From Candidatus Poribacteria bacterium (GTDB taxonomy: Bacteria; Poribacteria; WGA-4E; GCA-2687025): a DNA stretch of 64,000 nucleotides. The notes under the pieces are model-generated. The model ran no database searches. It worked only from the letters and a program-made list of their open reading frames with translations, and was not told the DNA's origin. How positions within the stretch are numbered: the stretch's first letter is position 1; the number at the start of each line of letters is the position of its first letter. The position numbers were made by a program, and so were the translations under genes. The stretch covers positions 62,001-126,000 of the forward strand of contig JABGQA010000081.1 of assembly GCA_018644665.1 (NCBI GenBank), read 5' to 3'. Positions 26,208-35,159 of this stretch are shown piece after piece.

Positions 26208-27011
26208 CTAGGGTCGCGCGCCGAAGCCGCTCGACGCCCATTCCTCGGTAGCGGGAGTCCACTGACCGTAGAAGGCGCGCTGCGCCGGGCTGTCGTGCTT
26301 GGCGAGGCGTTCGGGGATGAGCACCCAGTTGGTCAGTGCGGGGCTCGTCTCCATGCTGAAATACGTGTGTTGCGTCCGACGGCCGGCATCGGTGGCGCCG
26401 GCGAGCCGCGTGTGCAGCGTGGCGATGTTGTAGATGATCCCCGTTCCCGCAGGGCCGCGCAGCGGGAGGATGCGGAAGTCGTCGCCCTTCTTCTCGCGCG
26501 CCTCCTCGATCGACTCGCAATGGAGGCTGTCCGGGACCACCGCGAAGGACGGCGTGTCCTTGGTCACGTCGGTCAGGTAGTGAATGGAGCATCCGTACCG
26601 ACAGCGGTACGGGTGGTCTGGATTCCAGTTCTCCCGCGTTACCTGAGGTCGGTCCTGATGCCATCCCATGCCAACGTCCGTGCCCGTGCCGTCGGGAGCG
26701 TCGCGGAAGTCGAACTGGGCGAAGCGGATGTCCGCGCCGAGAATGGCTTGCAGCAGGGGGTACGTTCCCGCGCTTTGGACGAAGCCGTCGAGTTCGGGGT
26801 GGTCGACGAGTATCTGACCGTGCGAGCGCAGCGTTCCGCGGCCTACCCCCCATTCGTCCGGCCGCTCCTCCGCCGAGCGATCGACGAAGTCGTTGAGGTA
26901 GCGCACGTCCTCATCGCTCATGGAGTTCGCGATGACTGCAAAGCCGTTCCCGCGGAAGAACTCGAGTATGTCGTCGTGCTGGTCGGCGGCAAAGGTTGGG
27001 TAGTCGGTCAT
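26208..27011 (-). CDS. Phytanoyl-CoA dioxygenase-like Fe(II)/2-oxoglutarate enzyme
   Basis: ATG at 27011. The 267-residue protein has the PhyH fold: the iron ligands His118 and Asp120 in GWHQDRP, the distal His200 in IATLHTRLAG, and a following Arg for 2-oxoglutarate. It hydroxylates an unknown substrate in the cytoplasm. Such proteins are expanded in Poribacteria and related lineages, where their substrates are not known. It lies 73 bases after glpD on the same strand, and the two may share a transcript. A second PhyH at 33945-34739 is only distantly similar. Confidence 0.88.
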   Translation of the reverse strand: MTDYPTFAADQHDDILEFFRGNGFAVIANSMSDEDVRYLNDFVDRSAEERPDEWGVGRGTLRSHGQILVDHPELDGFVQSAGTYPLLQAILGADIRFAQFDFRDAPDGTGTDVGMGWHQDRPQVTRENWNPDHPYRCRYGCSIHYLTDVTKDTPSFAVVPDSLHCESIEEAREKKGDDFRILPLRGPAGTGIIYNIATLHTRLAGATDAGRRTQHTYFSMETSPALTNWVLIPERLAKHDSPAQRAFYGQWTPATEEWASSGFGARP

Positions 27012-27084
27012 GGCGCCCCGTGTGCTCCTGTGATCCGCGAACTGGCCGCTCCGGTACGGCCGCCCCGGATCGTACAGGATGGTG

Positions 27085-28689
27085 TCACGGCGAGGAAGCG
27101 GGCCGCGCGCCGGAGGTCGGTTCGGACGGCAGGTAGGGCGCGGCGATTCGGCGGAACTCCACCAATTCGGTACGCTCTCGGTCCTCGTCCCACCCCAACT
27201 CGGCGGCGAGGAGCCGCGCCACCGTCTTGCCGGCGTCCATCGCGGCGGCGGCGTCCAGCAGTAGGGCGCGCGTGCGGCGCGCGAGGACATCCTCTACGGT
27301 GCGCGCCATCTCGTGGCGAGCGGCCCAGACGGCATGCGCGTGGGTGTAGGGCAGGTCGGGATGGAGCTGCGCGGACAACTCGGGCCGGTCGCGGGTGAGT
27401 TCACGCAACGCCGCAGCCTCGCCACCGTAGAGCGCCTCAACATCGGCGTTTGACTCAGCGCGTGGCGCAGCTCCCGCCGCGCCGTGGAGCGCGAGCGCGT
27501 CCGTGAGGCAGGGGCGCCGCGCAAGCCCGGCGACCGCCGCGCCGATATCGACGGCATCCTGCGCCACCTTCCGATACGTCGTCCACTTGCCCCCGACGAC
27601 CGTCACGAGGCCTGGCGTCTTCTCGCTGACGCTGTGTTCCCGGCTGATGGACTTCGTGTGCCGCCCACCGTCGTCAGGGCGCGCCAGCGCGCGGAGCCCC
27701 GCGAAGCGGCTCAACACGTCCGAGGCGTCGGGCGCGCGATCGAGGTATTGGCTCGCGTGGCGCAACAGGAACGCCTCCTCGTCGGGGCTCGGCGCGGGGT
27801 CGGCGTCTGGCTGTGGGACTTGCACGTCCGTAGTGCCCACGATGACGCGTCCGAGCCACGGCACGGCGAAGAAGACGCGGCCGTCGTCCGTCGTGGGAAC
27901 CATGAGCGCAGCGGTCGAGCCGAGGGAGTCGCCCGGCAGAACGAGATGCGACCCCCGACTGAGCGTCACGGATGGCCTGGCAGGCGCCGACCCGAACGAC
28001 AAAAGCTGATCCGCCCACGGCCCAGCGGCGTTGACGACCACACGCGCTTGGAGTTCGCGCGTATGCCCGGTCTCCGTGTCCGTCGCCAGGACGCCTGCGA
28101 CACGGCCCGCGCTCGTGATGAATCCGTCGACGCGGACGTAGTTCGCGACTATCGCGCCGTGCTCCACGGCCGTCTGCGCGAGGGAAAGGGCGAGTCGCGC
28201 GTCGTCGAACTGTCCGTCGGAGTAGATGACTCCGCTGCGCAGACGGTCTCGACGCGCGTTCGGGACGCGCTCCAGCACGCCCGCGCCCGACACTATCCGT
28301 ACCGGTGGGAAGGCATCCCGGCCCGCGAGGGCGTCGTACGCCCGCAAGCCGACGCCGTACGCGAGCCGCTCCCGGACGCCGTAGCACGGGATGACGAAGT
28401 CGAGCGGCCACACCAGATGCGGCGCGTTGCGGTGCAGACGCGCCCGCTCGCGCAACGCCTCGCGGACGAGCCGCACGCGCCCTTGTCGTAGGTACCGGAC
28501 GCCGCCGTGGATGAGCTTCGTGCTCCGGCTCGACGTGCCCTGCCCGAAGTCGCCTCGTTCGAGCAGTAGCGTGCGGTATCCGCGGGTCGCGGCATCCACA
28601 GCGACGCCTAGACCCACACAGCCTCCGCCTACGACCAGGATGTCCCAGGGCCCGTCGTCGAGCGCATTGATCATCGTGTCGCGGTACAC
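27085..28689 (-). CDS. glpD: FAD-dependent glycerol-3-phosphate dehydrogenase
   Basis: GTG at 28689 has GAGG eight bases upstream; ATG at 28674 has no site. The 534-residue protein opens with DILVVGGGCVGLGVAVDAATRGYRT-type FAD-binding Rossmann turn, then ERGDFGQGTSSRSTKLIHGGVRYL, the GlpD signature that includes the GTSSRSTKLIHGG segment. VVNAAGPWAD and GKWTTYR are further landmarks. It oxidises sn-glycerol-3-phosphate to dihydroxyacetone phosphate and passes electrons to quinone at the membrane. The C-terminal helical domain (AVWAARHEMARTVEDVLARRTR) is intact. No glpK or glpF is seen nearby. Confidence 0.93.
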   Translation of the reverse strand: MYRDTMINALDDGPWDILVVGGGCVGLGVAVDAATRGYRTLLLERGDFGQGTSSRSTKLIHGGVRYLRQGRVRLVREALRERARLHRNAPHLVWPLDFVIPCYGVRERLAYGVGLRAYDALAGRDAFPPVRIVSGAGVLERVPNARRDRLRSGVIYSDGQFDDARLALSLAQTAVEHGAIVANYVRVDGFITSAGRVAGVLATDTETGHTRELQARVVVNAAGPWADQLLSFGSAPARPSVTLSRGSHLVLPGDSLGSTAALMVPTTDDGRVFFAVPWLGRVIVGTTDVQVPQPDADPAPSPDEEAFLLRHASQYLDRAPDASDVLSRFAGLRALARPDDGGRHTKSISREHSVSEKTPGLVTVVGGKWTTYRKVAQDAVDIGAAVAGLARRPCLTDALALHGAAGAAPRAESNADVEALYGGEAAALRELTRDRPELSAQLHPDLPYTHAHAVWAARHEMARTVEDVLARRTRALLLDAAAAMDAGKTVARLLAAELGWDEDRERTELVEFRRIAAPYLPSEPTSGARPASSP

Positions 28690-28804
28690 GGCGCTTGCCT
28701 CGCCACGGTAACCGTCGCCGCCGCGGGCGGCGTTCTACCGCAACCGTAGCCCGTCGCGGGAGGATAGGGGGTAGCGACTTACGTCGCATCCTGGAGCGCG
28801 GACC

Positions 28805-30508
28805 ATGGGAGCTCGCCGCCTGGCATCGACCGGCGTCCTACTGGTACTGTGCACAATCCTGGCGTACGCCCCTGGCTGCGGCGAGGATGACGAACCTGCC
28901 CTGCACGATCCCCTGCTGCTCGTGGAAACCGGCGAACCCGACATGCCCGCGCTGCTGAGTCACGCGGCCGGCGATGTCCTCGCGCCGCTCAACGACGCGA
29001 ACGGCGCGACCATTGGCGCGGTCTACCTGTCGCCGGAGGCGGGCTCCCTCATCGTGTGGGTGGACGCTTCGGGATTGCCGACGCGTGCGCATGGCGACGG
29101 CTCGATCGTCCTGCTCGACAACTACGGCGACGGAGCGGTCGACATCGCCATCATCTCGCCGGGTGCCCGGACGCAGCTCCACCGTCGGCTCCCCTTCCCG
29201 ACCGTCGGGCCGCCACCCGCGCCGCAGGCCCCCGACGATACACTGACGCGTGATCTGCGGGACGCCGCCCGACTCCTTCGCGCCGTTGGGCTCGTCGTCC
29301 GCGACGTGGGGCCGTCGCTGGCCCACGGCGCGCGGATGCCGGTCTTCGGCGCGGCGTCGGACTCGAAGTTGGTCGCTCTCGCCATGCTGCTTGAGTCCCG
29401 CGCCCCGACCGAGGTAAGCCGCGATCCCGACGCCGCCGCGCGCCTTGCGACCACCATCGGACGCGCGTTGACGGCGCACGTCGCCGATGCGGCGCGCGCG
29501 CTGGCCACGCTGCGTATCGACACGGGGAAGATGGCGCGCATACTCGCGAATCCGGCTGCCACCATCGAGTCAGACTTTCCGGCGGACCTGCGCCTGACAC
29601 GGATCATATACCGTTCGGAGCGCCTGGATGGCGTCGGCGCGTTCGTCATGAACCACGACGGCTCCAGCTCGCGCCGGCTGAGCGACACGGGTCGCTTCTC
29701 CGGATGGTCGCCCGACGGCCGATACGTCCTACTCGTCGGCCACGACATCTACGTGCACCACCTCGACAGCATGTCCGAGAGTAACCTAACGCGGGATGGA
29801 GGCGAGTATATTAGCGCCTGGTGGTCTCCCGATGGATCACACATCGCGTACACGCAATCCGAGGACATCCACGTCATGGACCCGCAAGGCGGGGCCCGGC
29901 GCAACCTGACGAACGACGGCGAGCGCTACACTCGGCTCTCCTGGTCGCCGGACGCACGCCAGATGGTGTTCCTCTCGAATCGCGACGGCAACTCGGAAAT
30001 CTACGCCATGGACTTGGACGGCGGGAATCGCCGGAACCTCACGAACAACGCCGCTGAGGACACGTTCCCGCGGTGGTCGCCAGACGGCCGCCACATCGGT
30101 TTCTACACGGAACGTGACGGCAACGACGAGCTGTACGTGATGGACGCCGATGGCCGCAATCCGCGCAACCTCAGTCGGCACTCGTCTGGCCTCGACTGGG
30201 GGCTGTCCTGGTCGCCGGACGGACGGCGGATCGCGTTCACGTCGATCCGAGGCGGCCCTCGGGAGATATACGTCGTCGATGTGGATGGGGGCGAGCCGGT
30301 CAACCTGACGCGGAACAGGCGCATAGACGAGAACCCCTCGTGGTCTCCAGACGGACGCTACATCGCCTATAACTCGGACCTGGGCGGGGAGGAGGCCACG
30401 GGCAGCGGCCAGCGCGATATCTTCGTCATGGAGGCGGACGGGTCGAACCCGCGGAACCTGACGAACCATCCCGCGCACGAATACTCCGCCTCCTGGTCTC
30501 CGCGATAA
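28805..30508 (+). CDS. Propeller lipoprotein with an unassigned N-terminal domain
   Basis: ATG at 28805 begins a lipoprotein signal ending YAPGC (Cys25); Pro at -3 is unusual but tolerated. Residues of about 35-130 form a domain (LVETGEPDMPALLSHAAGD and SLIVWVDASGLPTRAHGDGS) shared with the next protein but not a named family I recognise. A helical linker follows to about 260, then six or seven TolB/PD40 blades with WSPDG repeats (SAWWSPDGSHIAYTQ, RIAFTSIRGG). The protein should sit on the inner face of the outer membrane or on the surface. The next paralogue starts at the last base of its stop codon, so the pair is coupled. Confidence 0.85.
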   Translation: MGARRLASTGVLLVLCTILAYAPGCGEDDEPALHDPLLLVETGEPDMPALLSHAAGDVLAPLNDANGATIGAVYLSPEAGSLIVWVDASGLPTRAHGDGSIVLLDNYGDGAVDIAIISPGARTQLHRRLPFPTVGPPPAPQAPDDTLTRDLRDAARLLRAVGLVVRDVGPSLAHGARMPVFGAASDSKLVALAMLLESRAPTEVSRDPDAAARLATTIGRALTAHVADAARALATLRIDTGKMARILANPAATIESDFPADLRLTRIIYRSERLDGVGAFVMNHDGSSSRRLSDTGRFSGWSPDGRYVLLVGHDIYVHHLDSMSESNLTRDGGEYISAWWSPDGSHIAYTQSEDIHVMDPQGGARRNLTNDGERYTRLSWSPDARQMVFLSNRDGNSEIYAMDLDGGNRRNLTNNAAEDTFPRWSPDGRHIGFYTERDGNDELYVMDADGRNPRNLSRHSSGLDWGLSWSPDGRRIAFTSIRGGPREIYVVDVDGGEPVNLTRNRRIDENPSWSPDGRYIAYNSDLGGEEATGSGQRDIFVMEADGSNPRNLTNHPAHEYSASWSPR

Positions 30509-32100
30509 TGCGCACAGCGACCACTCATTCCCCGCCATCTACCCGAGTCCCGGCCCTTGCGCTGTGCGTCCTCCTCGCGTCCTGCGGCGGGGATGTCGAC
30601 GACGACGCCATGTATGGCCTGCTACCCGGCGTCGTGGTATCCGAGACGGACGATCCCTTCATGCCTGTCGTCGCAACTCATGAGGGTGGTGACGCCTTCG
30701 CCCTCCTCACCCAGCCGGGAGGGGCCGTGACCGCGGCAGCGTATGTCGCCGCGGACGGGGACGCGCTTGTAGTCTGGGCGGGACGGGACGGTGCGCCATC
30801 CCGGCTGCAGACTGAGAACGTGGTAGCCCTCTTCGACAACCACGACGGCGCGACCGTGGATGTAGGCGTGGTCCGGGCCGACGGAGAGACGGCGATCCGT
30901 CGCGGCCAAGCGATGCCGCAAGGCGCCGCGCTCGGGGACGCGAGAGCGGTGGCCACGGCGGCGAACCGGGGGGGCCAGGCGCGTTACGGGGCCCTTCTTG
31001 TGCACGGCGCGGCGCACGCCGTGCGGAACGCGCTCGCCGAACTCGACCTCGAGAGTGTCGCCAGCGCGGTCGCGCAGGCCCGCGAGGCCGAACTGCTCCA
31101 CGCGTTGGCAGAAGCGACGGATCCTCTCGTAAGCTCGCCGGGCCCCGCCGCGAGCTTGTCGCTGTCGCTGGCGGTGTTGCGGATCGCCCGAGCGGGGCTC
31201 GGCGAGGCGGATGCGACATCCACCGATGCGGACGCGACCGTCAGGCAGATGCGCGGCGTGCTACGTGGCGAAGTCGGCGCCCCTCGCGGCCAGATTGCGT
31301 TCGTCTCGCTGCGCGGCTGGGGATCGAACATCTACGTTGTCCCCGCGGCCGGCGGCGATGCGCAGATGGCGCCCTTGCCCTGGGGTGGGGATCGCGAACC
31401 GATGCGGATGGAATCGCCCACGTGGGCGCCCGACACGCTACGGCTCGCCTACACGGCCCTGGGTGATGGCCGCGCGATCATGGTCTCGGATGTCCTTGGT
31501 CGGCGGACCGTCAACCTGACGCGCCACGACGCCGCGGACGCCGATCCCTCGTGGTCCACCCGCGGCGACCGGATCGCGTTCGCCTCGTCGCGGGATGGGC
31601 ACTCCGAGATATACGTCATGTACGCGAACGGCGCAGGCCGGCGGAGCGTGACGCGGAGCCCCGGGACGGATGCCCAGCCGTCATGGTCGCCCGACGACAC
31701 CCGCATCGCGTTCGTCTCGCGACGCGACCGCGCGCTAGGTCGGGAGGTGTTCGTGATGGGCGCCGACGGCAGTGACCCCACGGCGCTGACGAGACATCCC
31801 GCAGACGACTCCGAGCCCGCCTGGTCTCCCGGCGGTTCTCGTATCGCGTTCGTATCGCGCCGCGACGGCGCCAGCGAGGTATACGTCATGGACGCCGACG
31901 GCGGGAACCAGCGCAACCTGTCGCGGAACGACGCGGTGGACAGGTCGCCGACGTGGTCGCCGAGTGGCAACTACATCGCCTTCATGTCGAACCGCGATGG
32001 GAACAGCGAGGTGTACGTGATGGACGCCGACGGCGGGAATCCGCACAACATCACGCGCCACCCCGCTGCGGACTTCCACCCGAGTTGGTCGCGACAATAG
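30508..32100 (+). CDS. Propeller lipoprotein, paralogue of the upstream gene
   Basis: ATG overlaps the preceding stop by one base (TAATG). The lipobox is clear: ALCVLLASC with Cys26. The 530-residue product has the same layout as its neighbour: an N-terminal domain (VVSETDDPFMPVVATHEGG, ALVVWAGRDGAPSRLQTEN), a helical linker with many Ala, then PD40 blades (PSWSTRGDRIAFASSRDG, PAWSPGGSRIAFVSRRDG, PTWSPSGNYIAFMSNRDG). The blade sequences are more uniform than those of its partner. It is a tandem duplicate, probably a surface or periplasmic binding protein. Some blades have WSTRG or WSPGG instead of WSPDG. Confidence 0.85.
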   Translation: MRTATTHSPPSTRVPALALCVLLASCGGDVDDDAMYGLLPGVVVSETDDPFMPVVATHEGGDAFALLTQPGGAVTAAAYVAADGDALVVWAGRDGAPSRLQTENVVALFDNHDGATVDVGVVRADGETAIRRGQAMPQGAALGDARAVATAANRGGQARYGALLVHGAAHAVRNALAELDLESVASAVAQAREAELLHALAEATDPLVSSPGPAASLSLSLAVLRIARAGLGEADATSTDADATVRQMRGVLRGEVGAPRGQIAFVSLRGWGSNIYVVPAAGGDAQMAPLPWGGDREPMRMESPTWAPDTLRLAYTALGDGRAIMVSDVLGRRTVNLTRHDAADADPSWSTRGDRIAFASSRDGHSEIYVMYANGAGRRSVTRSPGTDAQPSWSPDDTRIAFVSRRDRALGREVFVMGADGSDPTALTRHPADDSEPAWSPGGSRIAFVSRRDGASEVYVMDADGGNQRNLSRNDAVDRSPTWSPSGNYIAFMSNRDGNSEVYVMDADGGNPHNITRHPAADFHPSWSRQ

Positions 32101-32174
32101 CCGCCGATGCCGACGGCGTGCATCCCCTCCGCGTGTATGGACACCACCCATATCGGGGCCCCGGAGAGCGCGGA

Positions 32175-33125
32175 GTGTCATCACAAGTCATCCCCTTCGA
32201 ACGGGGACACGCGGAGCAGGCTGTCGAGATGGTTGCGGCGCGGTACCGCGCGGAGCGCGAGATCCTGCCGCTGATCCCGGAACGCTACACCGACTCGGAA
32301 GCGATCCTGCCGCGGCTCGTCGAGTTCGCCGCGTCGAGCCCCGGCGTGGCCGCGATGCGCGCCGGCGAGTTGCAGGGGTTCCTCATCGGCATGAGGATCA
32401 CATGGCGTGGCGGTCTGACCGCCTATGTCCCCGAGTATGGGCACGGCGCCGACCCGGACCGCGCGTATACCCTGTACAGAGCGATGTACGCCGAGATGTC
32501 CGGGCTGTGGGCGTCGGAGGGGCGCCGCGATCATCTTATCGCCCTTTTCGCGCACGACCGGCCCGCCTTCGAGGCGTGCGTCTCGCTCGGGTACGGCGGC
32601 GTTGGCATGGACACGCTGCGCGGCCTCGACCCGATTGCCGAGGTCGCGGACGTCGAGATCAGGCGAGCGAGCGCGGCCGACGTGGGGCAGATCGCGCCCC
32701 TGGAGGCCGCGCTGCGCGACCACCTGGCGGAGCCGCCGACATTCCTGCCGCGCGACCCGGAGGAGCCGACGCACCTTGGCGCGGAGTGGCTGTCGGACCC
32801 GCAGCGCGCATTGTGGCTCGCCTACCGACACGGCGCCGCCTGCGCGTTCCTATGCATGGACCCACGCCCGGGGCAGGTGCTACCGACGTCTGACGACAGC
32901 ACCGTGTCCATCACGGGCGCCTTCACGACGCCGGGCGGCCGCGGCTCCGGCGTCGGCGCCGCGTTGCTGAACCGAGGCCTGTCCTGGGCCGCCGCTGAGG
33001 GGTACACGACGTGCGCAGTGGACTTCGAGGTCGCCAACATCCCCGGCGCGGGCTTCTGGCTGGGTCGAGGGTTCAAGCCGGTGGCTCAGGGGATGTACCG
33101 CCACGTCCACGCGCCGAGGCAGTGA
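32175..33125 (+). CDS. Two-domain GNAT acetyltransferase
   Basis: GTG at 32175 with GGAGAG six bases upstream; a longer frame overlaps the preceding gene and is not used. The 316-residue protein has two GNAT-like halves. The first (ILPLIPERYTDSEAILPRL, ASSPGVAAMRAGELQGFLIG, ALFAHDRPAFEACVSLGYGG) lacks a clear acetyl-CoA loop. The second has RGSGVGAALLNRGLSWAAAEG (R/Q-x-x-G-x-G/A motif for CoA) and VANIPGAGFWLGRGFKPVA. GNAT enzymes transfer acetyl groups to amines. Substrate is unknown. It lies 75 bases after the propeller pair. Confidence 0.82.
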   Translation: MSSQVIPFERGHAEQAVEMVAARYRAEREILPLIPERYTDSEAILPRLVEFAASSPGVAAMRAGELQGFLIGMRITWRGGLTAYVPEYGHGADPDRAYTLYRAMYAEMSGLWASEGRRDHLIALFAHDRPAFEACVSLGYGGVGMDTLRGLDPIAEVADVEIRRASAADVGQIAPLEAALRDHLAEPPTFLPRDPEEPTHLGAEWLSDPQRALWLAYRHGAACAFLCMDPRPGQVLPTSDDSTVSITGAFTTPGGRGSGVGAALLNRGLSWAAAEGYTTCAVDFEVANIPGAGFWLGRGFKPVAQGMYRHVHAPRQ

Positions 33126-33192
33126 AATCGGCCAAGATCCGTGCACCGTTCGCCGCCTCTCACGCACTACCTCAAGATAGGAGGAACGTGTG

Positions 33193-33873
33193 ATGGAATA
33201 CGTTGAGCTCGTTGTCCGCTCCCGCTCCGGTGACATGGACGCCTACGGTGAACTCGTGAAGGCGTATCAGGATATGGCGTTCGGCTACGCTTACAGCCTG
33301 CTGGGTGACTTCCACCTCGCCGAGGACGCCAGTCAGGAGGCGTTCATCGAGGGCTTCCGGAATGTGGCGGACATCCGAGAGCCCGGGGCGTGGCCCGGCT
33401 GGTTGCGTCGGATCGTCCATCGGCAGTGTCTGCGCGCACGCACGCGACGCCGTCCGTTGATGGAAGCGCTGGAATCCGCGCGCGAAGTCCCGTCCGGCGA
33501 GCCGATGCCCGATGCCGCCGCCGTTCACGCGGAGACACGGGAGCACATCGCCACGGCCCTGCGCAGCCTGAGCCCGCAGGAGAGAACGGCCGCGCTGCTG
33601 TACTACACGGGCGGCTACGGACAGCGCGAAATCGCGGAATTCCTGGGGACGACGACCCACGTCATAAAACATCGTCTCCGGTCGGCGCGTCAGAAGCTGC
33701 GCCAGAAGGTTGCCGGATACATCGGCGACTCCCTGGGCGATTCAGTCGGCGCCGTGGCCCCCTCGCAGGACGGGGCATATTGCGATGCCGTGATCCAACG
33801 GATATCCCGGGAGACCCGGGCCGGGTTGGTGATGCCGCCAGCAGCGGCGATGGGCGTCGCCGTCGCCGGGTAG
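33193..33873 (+). CDS. ECF-type RNA polymerase sigma factor with C-terminal extension
   Basis: ATG at 33193 with AGGAGG at 33179-33184 (a GTG at 33190 is too close). Region 2 spans about 10-80 (GDMDAYGELVKAYQDMAFGYAY, LLGDFHLAEDASQEAFIEGFRNV). Region 4 is at about 125-170 (SLSPQERTAALLYYTGGYGQREIAEFLGTT, then VIKHRLRSARQKLRQKV, the helix-turn-helix). A tail of about 50 residues beyond region 4 (DGAYCDAVIQRISRETRAG) is extra and may bind a regulator. No anti-sigma factor gene follows; the next gene is convergent. ECF factors redirect RNA polymerase to stress or envelope promoters. The target set is unknown. Confidence 0.9.
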   Translation: MEYVELVVRSRSGDMDAYGELVKAYQDMAFGYAYSLLGDFHLAEDASQEAFIEGFRNVADIREPGAWPGWLRRIVHRQCLRARTRRRPLMEALESAREVPSGEPMPDAAAVHAETREHIATALRSLSPQERTAALLYYTGGYGQREIAEFLGTTTHVIKHRLRSARQKLRQKVAGYIGDSLGDSVGAVAPSQDGAYCDAVIQRISRETRAGLVMPPAAAMGVAVAG

Positions 33874-33904
33874 GCGGCCCCGCAGGAAGCTCGATCGCGT
33901 GAAC

Positions 33905-33931
33905 GCAGGCGTCGCCGCGGCCGGCGCCTGC
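33905..33931. terminator. Possible bidirectional terminator
   Basis: GCAGGCG and CGCCTGC form a 7-bp stem around a 13-base GC-rich loop, between the convergent sigma-factor and PhyH genes. No U-run is present on either side. Low confidence. Confidence 0.35.
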
Positions 33932-33944
33932 ATGCCGGGTTATC

Positions 33945-34739
33945 TCACTGCGACCCGAACGGCCGCGGCACAGTGTCCACAACGAGGCGTGGTAGTTGCG
34001 TGAGTTCGGCCTCGCGGGCGGCGTCCTCCCGCAGCGTGACGCAAGCGATGCCCCATCGGTTCGCGTCGCTCATGTTCGGCGGGCTGTAGTGCCACGCGTG
34101 CGCGTGCCAGATGACAGCGTCGCCGGGCACCAGTTCGACGTGCGTCGGATCGACACCCTCTAGCAGCTCACGCGGCAATTCGGAGTGGATGGCGTCGTCA
34201 TACTGCACATGGTCGACCACGGGGCCGAGATGGCTGCCCGGCACGAACTGGAGGCAGCCGTTCTCTCTGGTCGCCGCGTCCACGGCGAGCCAGATAGACA
34301 CCGCGTCGCGGTAAAGAGCCGTGCGCCCCTTCTGCGACGGATGGAACGTCCAGAGCCCGATGTCCTGATGCCAGGGCGTCTCCTCGCCGACCTTCCCAGG
34401 CTTCGTGAAGACGGAGTCGAACCACAGTCGGATGTCTCCGCCGAGGAAATGGCGGTTCACGTCGATCACGCTGTCGTGCGTGAGAAACGCATCCCACAGA
34501 CCGGCGTCGCGCCTGGCGTACTGGCCGATCTTGCGGAAGCGTCCCTGGCCCTGAATCGCCGCACCGTCCTTGCGGCTCGCGTCACGGCGCCACGGGGCGT
34601 CGGCGTCGTCCTCGTCCAACGCGGCGCCAATGCGGGCGCGTATCACCGCGAGTGACTCGGCGTCGATGAATCCGCGGGCGACGCAGTACCCGTCATCGTC
34701 GTACTGGCGCAGTTGCTCGGGGCCGAGAGCGTAGGGCAT
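33945..34739 (-). CDS. Phytanoyl-CoA dioxygenase-like protein
   Basis: ATG at 34739 with GAAGGAAA upstream. The 264-residue protein has the PhyH core: His124 and Asp126 in TPWHQDIGLW, and His217 in HAHAWHYSPPNMSD as the distal iron ligand. ENGCLQFVPGSHLGPV lies between, a family hallmark. The N-terminus has DDDGYCVARGFIDAESL, the usual entry helix. It should be an Fe(II)/2-oxoglutarate hydroxylase of unknown substrate. It is upstream of no partner on its strand and converges on the sigma-factor gene. Confidence 0.88.
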   Translation of the reverse strand: MPYALGPEQLRQYDDDGYCVARGFIDAESLAVIRARIGAALDEDDADAPWRRDASRKDGAAIQGQGRFRKIGQYARRDAGLWDAFLTHDSVIDVNRHFLGGDIRLWFDSVFTKPGKVGEETPWHQDIGLWTFHPSQKGRTALYRDAVSIWLAVDAATRENGCLQFVPGSHLGPVVDHVQYDDAIHSELPRELLEGVDPTHVELVPGDAVIWHAHAWHYSPPNMSDANRWGIACVTLREDAAREAELTQLPRLVVDTVPRPFGSQ

Positions 34740-35159
34740 TGCGTTTCCTTCGCGCACTGGACGCGGGGACGTGGGTTCGGCGCGCCGCGTTGCCAGCGCG
34801 CACGTTCGCTGGTTCACTACCGGGCGGGCGACCCAGACCCATCGCGGGACAGCGTACTGAGGGGTCGACGACGGCGCAACGCCTTGTGGGGCCGTCGACC
34901 GGGGTCGACAGGCGCGTGGGCGCGCCCACGAACGCGTCCGCGGCGAGCCGGTTCCCCTGCTGGGCGGAGGGCGTCACCCCACCTCGGATGGCTTTCGACG
35001 CCTCCGATCGGCGCGTGCCCCGACACCGCGCGGCCCAGAATCAGGGTTTGCCTTATGACACGAGCCCGCCCACCTGGGATATAGTTTGGACTAGACTCGC
35101 GCAGGTTGAGGCGCGAGCGACGGGAGTAGTAGCGTTCACGAACGCACCGGGGATCGACT
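34740..35159. other. Intergenic region (420 bases) with no clear gene
   Basis: This gap lies between the divergent PhyH gene and the NTF2-like lipoprotein gene. Long frames across it have no ribosome site and match the GC-rich shadow pattern. A GATATAGT segment near 35079-35086 could be part of a promoter for the rightward gene, but no -35 box fits it. Nothing else was identified. Confidence 0.5.

Noticed and set aside
26122..26853. Extension of the carboxypeptidase-regulatory-like frame through the PhyH gene
   Set aside because: The extension is the shifted complement of PhyH and has no family features.
28900..32100. WSPDG repeats as a CRISPR-like or DNA repeat array
   Set aside because: The repeats are in protein, vary in DNA, and have blade spacing of about 125-130 bases. 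They are propeller blades, not spacers.
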